NCBI GenBank assembly: GCA_963706835.1
Contig: CAVPOB010000005.1
Span: 124,001-188,000 of the forward strand
Source of the DNA: CAVXYG01 sp963706835
GTDB lineage: Bacteria > Actinomycetota > Actinomycetes > S36-B12 > GCA-2699445
Length of the DNA: 64,000 nucleotides
Reading direction: 5' to 3'
The translations under genes were made by a program, and so were the position numbers. The notes under the pieces are model-generated. The model did not search any database. It was not told the origin of the DNA and worked only from the letters and a program-made list of their open reading frames with translations. Shown piece after piece: positions 57,681-64,000 of this stretch (position 1 is the stretch's first letter; the number at the start of each line of letters is the position of its first letter).

Positions 57681-57695
57681 CCGACTAGGGCCGCC
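57681..57695 (+). repeat. Direct repeat flanking element D, right copy
   Basis: CCGACTAGGGCCGCC, identical to 56993-57007. Its first two bases may be part of the element tip. Confidence 0.65.
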
Positions 57696-57783
57696 GACCC
57701 GCCGCGCCAGTCATTCGTCGGCGCGGCGGCGATGCTCGGATAGGGTCGGTCCGTTGGGGGCGCAACCGCGAGGGGGTCGACAG

Positions 57784-58152
57784 ATGGCGCGACTGGTCTG
57801 GGTCGGAGTCGGGGCCGTCGGCGGGATCTATGCCTACCGCAAGGGTGAACAGGCCATGTCGACCGTTCGGGAGCAGGGCCTGGTCGGGACGCTGCAAGTG
57901 GTGACGGCGACCACCGTCAATGCGGTGGTCGCCCTGCGCAGTCAGCCGGAGCCGCCGGGTGTGATCGTGACCGCCGAACCTGCGGCGGGAGTGCGGATGG
58001 GCCGGTTCCGGATCACCAGGGAGTCTACGGCTGCACCGGCGCACCGGTCGGCGATCATGGACACTGGTGTCATCGACATCACCGATTCGACCCGCCGCCC
58101 AATGGCGGAGGGGCGCCGGGCGCGCGCGGCCCGAGAACGAAAGGCCAACTGA
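57784..58152 (+). CDS. Small membrane-associated protein upstream of alaS (DUF6167-like)
   Basis: 122 residues. It starts MARLVWVGVGAVGGIYAYRK, a short hydrophobic helix followed by a basic patch, then a helical part and a polar tail. Actinobacteria often carry such a protein (DUF6167-like) just before alaS, as here (5-nt gap). Function unknown. Confidence 0.68.
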   Translation: MARLVWVGVGAVGGIYAYRKGEQAMSTVREQGLVGTLQVVTATTVNAVVALRSQPEPPGVIVTAEPAAGVRMGRFRITRESTAAPAHRSAIMDTGVIDITDSTRRPMAEGRRARAARERKAN

Positions 58153-58157
58153 ACGCC

Positions 58158-60830
58158 ATGGATTCCGCCGAGATCCGCAGTCGGTTCCTCCGATTCTTCG
58201 CCGACCGCGGGCACCAAGTCGTGCCGTCGGCGTCGCTGATTCTGGACGACCCGACGCTGTTGTTCGTCAATGCGGGCATGGTCCCGTTCAAGCCGTACTT
58301 CCTCGGTGAGGCGCCCCCTCCGCACGCCACGGCCACGAGCGTGCAGAAGTGCGTGCGCACTCTCGACATCGAGGAGGTCGGCAAGACCACCCGCCACGCG
58401 TCCTTCTTCCAGATGGCCGGCAACTTCTCCTTCGGCGACTACTTCAAAGAAGGCGCCATCCCGCATGCGTGGGAACTGCTGACGGCATCCACCCATGACG
58501 GCGGGTACGGCTTCGATCCTGACCGGTTGTGGGTCACCGTCTACCACGACGACGACGAGGCCGCGGACCTGTGGCACCGGGTGGTGGGCCTGCCGACCGA
58601 GCGGATCCAGCGCCGCGGCATGGTCGACAACTTCTGGTCGATGGGCGTGCCCGGACCGTGCGGGCCCTGCTCGGAGATCTACTACGACCGGGGGCCTGCG
58701 TACGGCCGAGAAGGTGGGCCGGTTGCCGATGAGGATCGCTACCTCGAAGTCTGGAACTTGGTCTTCATGCAGTATGAGCGGGGCGAGGGCCCTGCGAAGG
58801 AGGGCTACCCGCTCCTGGGCGAACTGCCGAAGAAGAACATCGACACCGGCATGGGCCTGGAGCGGATGGCGGCACTGCTGCAGGATGTCGACAACATCTA
58901 CGAGATCGACACCACGAAGCTGATCCTGGATCGGGCCTGCGAGATCACGGGCCGCCGGTACGGCGCCGAGCACCGCGACGACGTGGCCCTGCGCGTGATC
59001 GCCGACCACACCCGCACCTGCGCGTTCCTCATCGGCGACGGTGTGATCCCGGGCAACGAGGGCCGCGGCTACGTACTGCGCCGGCTGATGCGCCGCGTGA
59101 TCCGCAACATGCGGCTGCTCGGCGCGCACGAGCCTGCGATGGATGCGCTCATCGAATCCACCATCGAGGCCATGGGTCCGCAGTACCCGGAGCTGCAGCG
59201 CGACGCCGGACGCATCAGCTCCACCGCGACCAATGAGGAGTCCGCCTTCCTGCAGACGCTGCGGACCGGGACGCAGATCTTCGACGTGGCGGTGGCGGAT
59301 GTGCGCCGCACCGGCGGCCGGGAACTGCCAGGCGACAAGGCCTTCCAGCTGCATGACACCTACGGTTTCCCGATCGACCTGACGCTGGAGATGGCGGCCG
59401 AACAGGGCCTGCAGGTCGACGAGCCCGGCTTCCGGCGCCTGATGAAGGAGCAGCGGGAGCGCGCCAAGGCCGACGCCCGCGCCCGCAAGGCCGGGGTCAC
59501 CGCGTTGACGGCGTACCGGGAGGTGCTCGACCGCAGCGGCCTCACCGAGTTCACCGGGTACTCCGAGGTCAGCACCGAATCCGTGGTCACCGGCGTCCTG
59601 CGCGATGGTGGGCTCGTTCCGGCCGCCGAGGTGGGCGAGGAGATCGAACTCATCTTGGACCGCACCCCGTTCTACGCTGAGGGTGGCGGCCAGCTCGGCG
59701 ACCACGGCACCATCCGCCTCGCCGATGGTGGCGTGGCCGAGGTCTACGACGTGCAGTCCCCGGTGCCGGGACTCTACGTGCATCGCGCCACCGTGACGGA
59801 CGGCGTCGTCACGGCAGGGGGCACCGCGCTGGGCCAGGTCGACGTCGCCCGCCGGCAGGCCATCAGCCGGGCGCACACCGCCACGCACATGATTCATCGC
59901 GCCTTCCGCCAGATGCTGGGGGAGACCGCGACCCAGATGGGATCGGAGAACGCTCCCGGCCGGCTGCGCTTCGACTTCCCCAGCAACGGGCCGGTGCCCA
60001 CGACGGTGCTCAACGACGCCGAGCAACTGGTGAACGAGGTGCTGGCCGAAGACCTCGCCGTGCACGCCCGCGTCATGAAGCAGGACGAGGCCATCGCCAT
60101 GGGCGCCATGGCGCTGTTCGGGGAGAAGTACGGCGAGAACGTGCGCGTGGTGTCGGTCGGGGACTGGGCGCACGAGCTGTGCGGCGGTACCCACGCGTCC
60201 CACTCCGCCCAGTTGGGTCTGGTGAAGTTCCTTTCCGAGAGCAGCATCGGGGCCGGGATCCGCCGGGTGGAGGCCCTTGTCGGCACCGATGCCTACCGGT
60301 TCCTGGCGCGGGAGCATCTGCTGGTGCAGCAGTTGACGCAGCTGACGAAGGCCCGGCCCGAGGAGTTGCCGGACCGCATCGAGCAGGTCCTGGTGCGGTT
60401 GAAGAATGCTGAGCGAGAGCTGCAGCAGATGAGGGCGTCGCAGCTGATGGCCCGGGTGGACGACATCATCGGCACCGGCATCGATATCGGCCCGTTCCGC
60501 CTGTGGAGCTTCGCCGCACCTGAGGGGGTGGGCGCCAGCGACCTGCGCGACCTGGTGAACCGGGCGCGCAGTGCGACCAATCCGAACCTGGCCGTCTGCG
60601 TGCTCGGCACTGCGGTTCACGACGGCAGGGTGTCGATCGTGGCGGCTGCCAATGACAACGCCGTCGCGGCGGGCGTCACGGCGCGCGACCTGGTGCAGGC
60701 CGCAGCCCCTGCCGTCGATGGGCGCGGCGGAGGCAAGGACCAGCTCGCGCAGGGCGGCGGATCCAAGCCGGAGGGGGTCGCACAGGCGCAGCAGGCGGTG
60801 GCCGACCTGCTGCGCTCGCGCGTGTCATGA
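58158..60830 (+). CDS. alaS: Alanyl-tRNA synthetase
   Basis: 890-residue class II synthetase. The N-terminal RSRFLRFFADRGHQVVPSAS and FFQMAGNFSFGDYFKEGAI carry the aminoacylation core. GRGYVLRRLMRRVIRNMRLL follows. The editing domain has the zinc ligands HTATH and CGGTHASHS. A C-terminal DHHA1 domain closes the protein. It is complete with no frameshift. It overlaps ruvX by 4 nt. Confidence 0.97.
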   Translation: MDSAEIRSRFLRFFADRGHQVVPSASLILDDPTLLFVNAGMVPFKPYFLGEAPPPHATATSVQKCVRTLDIEEVGKTTRHASFFQMAGNFSFGDYFKEGAIPHAWELLTASTHDGGYGFDPDRLWVTVYHDDDEAADLWHRVVGLPTERIQRRGMVDNFWSMGVPGPCGPCSEIYYDRGPAYGREGGPVADEDRYLEVWNLVFMQYERGEGPAKEGYPLLGELPKKNIDTGMGLERMAALLQDVDNIYEIDTTKLILDRACEITGRRYGAEHRDDVALRVIADHTRTCAFLIGDGVIPGNEGRGYVLRRLMRRVIRNMRLLGAHEPAMDALIESTIEAMGPQYPELQRDAGRISSTATNEESAFLQTLRTGTQIFDVAVADVRRTGGRELPGDKAFQLHDTYGFPIDLTLEMAAEQGLQVDEPGFRRLMKEQRERAKADARARKAGVTALTAYREVLDRSGLTEFTGYSEVSTESVVTGVLRDGGLVPAAEVGEEIELILDRTPFYAEGGGQLGDHGTIRLADGGVAEVYDVQSPVPGLYVHRATVTDGVVTAGGTALGQVDVARRQAISRAHTATHMIHRAFRQMLGETATQMGSENAPGRLRFDFPSNGPVPTTVLNDAEQLVNEVLAEDLAVHARVMKQDEAIAMGAMALFGEKYGENVRVVSVGDWAHELCGGTHASHSAQLGLVKFLSESSIGAGIRRVEALVGTDAYRFLAREHLLVQQLTQLTKARPEELPDRIEQVLVRLKNAERELQQMRASQLMARVDDIIGTGIDIGPFRLWSFAAPEGVGASDLRDLVNRARSATNPNLAVCVLGTAVHDGRVSIVAAANDNAVAAGVTARDLVQAAAPAVDGRGGGKDQLAQGGGSKPEGVAQAQQAVADLLRSRVS

Positions 60831-61315
60831 GCGATGCGCAGCCGGTGCGGCCCGGCGTGCGGATCGGGCTCGACGTCGGATCCGTGCGGATCGGCGTGGC
60901 GCGCAGCGACGCCGCCGGCCTGCTCGCGGTACCGGTCGAGACGATCGACCGCCGCACCGGCGAAGAGGCGGTCGTGCGCAGGGTGGCGGACCTGGTCGCC
61001 GAGTACGACGCCATCGAAGTGCTCGTCGGCCATCCGGTCTCGCTCTCCGGCCGAGCCGGCGCCGCCGCTGCACTGGCGGTGGATTTCGCGCAAGCGTTGG
61101 CCGATGCGCTGCCTGCTGTCGCCGTCCGGCTGATCGACGAGCGACTCACGACCGTCACCGCACAACGCAACCTGCACGCCGCTGGCCGGACACACCGGAA
61201 CTCGCGATCAGTCATTGACCAAGAAGCTGCTGTCATAGTGGTGCAACAGGCCCTGGACGGCGAACGAGCCGTCGGCAAACCGCCGGGCGAATCGTTGCGG
61301 AGGCGTGAGGCATGA
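60827..61315 (+). CDS. ruvX: Putative pre-16S rRNA nuclease / RuvX
   Basis: 162-residue YqgF/RuvX protein with an RNase H fold. GLDVGSVRIGVARSD has the first catalytic Asp, EVLVGHPVSLSGRAG follows and LIDERLTTVTA carries the second acidic site. The final Asp is in SRSVIDQEAAVIVVQ. It is the usual neighbour between alaS and mltG and overlaps both by 4 nt. Confidence 0.95.
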   Translation: MSDAQPVRPGVRIGLDVGSVRIGVARSDAAGLLAVPVETIDRRTGEEAVVRRVADLVAEYDAIEVLVGHPVSLSGRAGAAAALAVDFAQALADALPAVAVRLIDERLTTVTAQRNLHAAGRTHRNSRSVIDQEAAVIVVQQALDGERAVGKPPGESLRRREA

Positions 61316-62469
61316 GCCATATCGGCATCTCGATGCAGGATCAGCAGCCGACGCCGCCCCCGCGCGGCTCGCCCAGGCGCGGCAAGGGGCTTCCGGCCGC
61401 GATCCTGTCGCTGGTGCTGCTCGGTGTGGTCGCGGCCGGGGCGTTCCTCGTGGTGCGCTCGGTCTGGGGCCAGTTCGGTCCCGGCACGGCCGAAGACTAC
61501 CCGGGCCCCGGAAGCGGCAGCGTCGTGATCGTGGTCGAACAGGGCAATACCGTCACCGACATTGCCAACACGCTCACCGAGGCTGATGTTGTCGCCAGTC
61601 CGGAGGCCTTCATCCGGGCGACGCAGGGCGATCCGCGCGCCAACAGCATCGCCCCCGGCGCCTACGAGATGCAGCTGCAGATGGCGGCGGTAGATGCGTT
61701 CGAACGCATCCTCGACCCCGCGGCGCGCTACGAGTCCAACGTCGTCCTGCCGGAGGGGCTGCGCATCGATCAGACCGTGGAACGGACCGTCGAGACGACG
61801 CAGATCCCGCAGGATGCGCTGTGGGCCGTGCTGCGCGATCCGGCCCAAGGCCTGGTGCTGCCGGATTGGGCGCCCAATGAGGGCGAACTGCGGGCGGAGG
61901 GGTTCCTGTTCCCAGCGACGTACGGCATCGCCAAGGACGCCGAGGCGCTGCAAGTCCTGCAGGCCTACGTCGATCGGTTCAACGAGAGCGCGGACGCCCT
62001 CGGTCTGGCCAATGCAGACCAAGCCGTCGGGTACTCGCCCTACGAGGTCCTGACGATCGCCTCCCTGGTGCAGTCGGAGGGAAGGCCCGAGGACTTCGCC
62101 AAGGTGGCCCGGGTCATCTACAACCGACTCGACCCCGACACCTGGGGCGACACGTTCGGCTACCTGCAGTTGGACGCGACCATCAACTACGCCAACGCCG
62201 AGTCGCGGCTCAACATCAGCAGTGATCAACTGCGCGAGGACGGCCCCTACAACACCTACACCCGGCAGGGATTGCCACCCACCCCGATCAACTCGCCCGG
62301 TGACGCCGCGATCGCAGCCGCGCTGGCGCCCGACGACGGCGACTGGCTGTACTACGTCACGGTCGACCCCTCCACCGGGGAGACGAAGTTCACCGACAGC
62401 TACGACGAGTTCCTCGGGTACAAGGAGGAGTTCCAGCAGTGGTGCGCGGACAACCCGGGGCAGTGCTGA
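61312..62469 (+). CDS. mltG: Endolytic murein transglycosylase
   Basis: 385-residue YceG/MltG-family protein that cuts nascent peptidoglycan. Pro-rich cytoplasmic N-terminus, one helix (about 27-48), a LysM-like domain, then the catalytic region LTIASLVQSEGRPEDFAKVA with the conserved Glu, VIYNRL, and YNTYTRQGLPPTPINSPGDA. It overlaps ruvX by 4 nt and aroE by 7 nt. Confidence 0.95.
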   Translation: MSHIGISMQDQQPTPPPRGSPRRGKGLPAAILSLVLLGVVAAGAFLVVRSVWGQFGPGTAEDYPGPGSGSVVIVVEQGNTVTDIANTLTEADVVASPEAFIRATQGDPRANSIAPGAYEMQLQMAAVDAFERILDPAARYESNVVLPEGLRIDQTVERTVETTQIPQDALWAVLRDPAQGLVLPDWAPNEGELRAEGFLFPATYGIAKDAEALQVLQAYVDRFNESADALGLANADQAVGYSPYEVLTIASLVQSEGRPEDFAKVARVIYNRLDPDTWGDTFGYLQLDATINYANAESRLNISSDQLREDGPYNTYTRQGLPPTPINSPGDAAIAAALAPDDGDWLYYVTVDPSTGETKFTDSYDEFLGYKEEFQQWCADNPGQC

Positions 62470-63281
62470 ACAAGCAGGCAGCGGTCCTGGGCAGCCCCAT
62501 CCGGCACTCCCTGTCGCCGGTGCTGCATCGGGCTGCGTACCGGGCACTCGGGCTGCCCTGGTCGTACCGGGCCATCGAGGTGGATGTGCCGGCGCTGCGC
62601 GGGTTCCTCGAGGGCCTGGATGACTCGTGGGCAGGGCTCTCGCTGACGATGCCGTTGAAGGAGGCGGTGCTGCCCCTGCTCGACGATGTCGCGGCGCTGG
62701 CGCTGGCGACGCGGTCCGTCAATACCGTCGTGCTCGGCCGCGACGCACGGGTCGGCCACAACACCGATGTCGCCGGAATCGTCGCGGCGGTCGAGGGGCA
62801 GGTCGGGGCCGACGGGCCCGAGTCGGTGACCGTCCTCGGATCGGGAGCCACCGCGCGCTCGGCCGCAGCCGCAGCCGTGCAGCTCGGGGCACGGCATGCG
62901 GTGATCGTTGCCCGGCGGCAGCAAGCCGCGGCGGATGTCGCCGCAACGGCAACCGCCTTGGGGATGCCGGAAACCCGAACGCGCGAGTGGGACGCGCCCG
63001 GCGATGCCTTGAACGCCGATCTGGTGATCTCCACGGTCCCCGGCGATGCCGCCCGGACGATGGTGCCGTTGCTGCCGGAGCAACCGCGGGTGCTGCTCGA
63101 TGTCACCTACCACCCCTGGCCGACCGCGCTGGCGGGGGCGTGGACCAGGGCGGGGGGCGTGGCCGTGTCGGGCGCGCAGATGCTGCTGTGGCAGGCGGTG
63201 GCCCAAGTGGAACTGATGACCGGACTGCAAGCGCCGGTGAACGATATGGCGGATGCGTTGCAGGCCGCGTTGGCGGGTTGA
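62463..63281 (+). CDS. aroE: Shikimate dehydrogenase
   Basis: 272-residue NADP-dependent enzyme of the shikimate pathway. GTG 62463 is chosen because homology begins right after it (AAVLGSPIRHSLSPVLHRAA). Catalytic Lys66 in LSLTMPLKEAV, Asp in VGHNTDVAG, the dinucleotide loop VTVLGSGATARSAAAA and the C-terminal GAQMLLWQAVAQVELMTG are all present. An earlier GTG at 62439 would add eight unlikely residues. Confidence 0.93.
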   Translation: MLNKQAAVLGSPIRHSLSPVLHRAAYRALGLPWSYRAIEVDVPALRGFLEGLDDSWAGLSLTMPLKEAVLPLLDDVAALALATRSVNTVVLGRDARVGHNTDVAGIVAAVEGQVGADGPESVTVLGSGATARSAAAAAVQLGARHAVIVARRQQAAADVAATATALGMPETRTREWDAPGDALNADLVISTVPGDAARTMVPLLPEQPRVLLDVTYHPWPTALAGAWTRAGGVAVSGAQMLLWQAVAQVELMTGLQAPVNDMADALQAALAG

Positions 63282-63551
63282 ACCCTGGGGGTGCGGCAGC
63301 GCGGGCTGGGCCGCACGCCATGGGGTCACGACGATGGTGCTGCGTGCTGCGTGCTGCGTGCTGCGGCTGCGCGGGCTGCGTGGGCTGCGAGCTGCGTGCT
63401 GCCGCGGCAGGCTGCGTGCTGCAGCGGCACTGGCGATGTGCACGGCTGGTGCGCGGGTCGGTGCTTCGCGAGGTCCACGGGGCTGGCGTCGATGCGTGCG
63501 TTCCGTGCACGGCATTCGGGTGGACGACCCTGCGCGTTCGCCTCCGGGGCA
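63282..63551. other. Low-complexity GCTGCG-rich region after aroE
   Basis: No gene. It holds four perfect copies of the heptamer GTGCTGC (63337-63364) followed by looser GGCTGCG and GCTGCGTGC repeats to about 63430. I see no terminator with confidence. Confidence 0.6.
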
Positions 63552-63950
63552 TGTCTGCACCCACAGCCGTGGTGTGCACACCCACCCGCACCCGCCGCGG
63601 GGGCGGATCAGGCGGATTCCGGGGCCTGCGTGCACCCGTTTCGGGGGTTTGCACCCGCCGCGGGGGCGGATCAGGCGGATTCCGGGGCCTGCGTGCACCC
63701 GTTTCGGGGGTTTGCACCCGCCGCGGGGGCGGAGGAGGCGAATTTCGGGCCAGGAGCCCCCGCCGCGGGTGCAAACCCCCACTGCGGGTGCAGACTTGCC
63801 GCCCAGAGACACCTCAGAGCCACCGATCCGGGTGCAAACCCCCGCCGCGGGTGCAGACGTGCCACCCCGACACCGGTGCAAACCCCCGCCGCGGGTGCAG
63901 ACGTGCCACCCCGACACCGGTGGACAGCCCCCGCCGCGGGTGCAGATCTG
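63552..63950. repeat. Repeat locus E, 63-nt G-rich units in forward then inverted order
   Basis: A degenerate forward copy (63552-63630) and two nearly identical 63-nt forward units (63631-63693, 63694-63756) are followed by inverted copies from 63756. The later inverted part has a shorter tandem unit of about 44 nt that repeats GTGCAGACGTGCCACCCCGA at about 63850 and 63894. No terminal inverted repeats were found on the left; the right side may lie beyond the window. Confidence 0.78.
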
Positions 63951-64000
63951 CCCACCAGTGGGCCGGCCGGCGGGCAGCGCCGCACTGGCGGCAGACAGTC

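Noticed and set aside
57036..57688. Long open frames on both strands through element D
   Set aside because: They exist only because the 63-nt repeats lack stop codons; the frame does not extend sensibly across the orientation switch.

Overview
The window is high-GC DNA from an actinobacterium (Actinomycetota). Evidence for this: a phosphatidylinositol mannoside block (pgsA, patA-like, pimA), a coproheme-type HemQ, an SsgA-family protein, a LigC-type DNA ligase with its partner primase-polymerase, an F420-type LLM oxidoreductase, a WS/DGAT acyltransferase, many GTG starts and tight ATGA/GTGA overlaps. The order thrS...HIT...pgsA-patA-pimA...pdxS-pdxT-yebC...ruvCAB-secD-secF-rel...hisS-aspS...rarA...alaS-ruvX-mltG-aroE is the classic actinobacterial housekeeping order. 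I cannot name the genus.

Layout. 1-3.6 kb: end of haem synthesis (hemY, hemQ), an EamA transporter, msrB. 3.6-10.7 kb: a hydrolase, Prim-PolC, recQ, ligC and a RibD-like reductase, i.e. a DNA-repair-rich stretch. 10.8-17.1 kb: zapE and a membrane-lipid block (PlsC-like acyltransferase, ceramidase-like protein, diacylglycerol-kinase-like protein, PAP2 phosphatase). 17.2-20.9 kb: four tRNA genes, pabB, pabC, SsgA-like and PGPGW proteins. 21-28.2 kb: LLM oxidoreductase, thrS, PH-domain protein, hydrolase, polyphosphate:AMP phosphotransferase, a winged-helix regulator, a HIT protein. 29-37.9 kb: EF-G2, PIM lipid synthesis, PLP synthase, yebC. 38-42 kb: WS/DGAT, a CPBP protease and a decayed cation/proton antiporter. 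41.4-57 kb: ruvCAB, secDF, rel, hisS, aspS, rarA. 57.8-63.3 kb: alaS, ruvX, mltG, aroE.

Two properties cut across these regions. First, five intergenic loci (about 6.0, 28.3, 34.9, 57.0 and 63.5 kb) carry one family of G-rich repeats. The repeat has a 63-nt period, and forward copies are always followed by inverted copies. Three loci (A, B, D) also share terminal inverted repeats of about 20 bp and subterminal sequence. B is flanked by a perfect 8-bp direct repeat and D by a perfect 15-bp one. In B, removing the element plus one direct-repeat copy joins two pieces of open reading frame. This looks like a family of non-autonomous (MITE-like) mobile elements and is the most interesting feature here.

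Second, about 15 genes carry single-base frameshifts. They include essential ones (hisS, aspS, secD, secF, ruvB), and most shifts read as one extra G or C. They are dense at 43-53.6 kb and in hemY. Sequence or assembly error explains this better than real decay, so these genes are annotated as whole genes with shift positions given.
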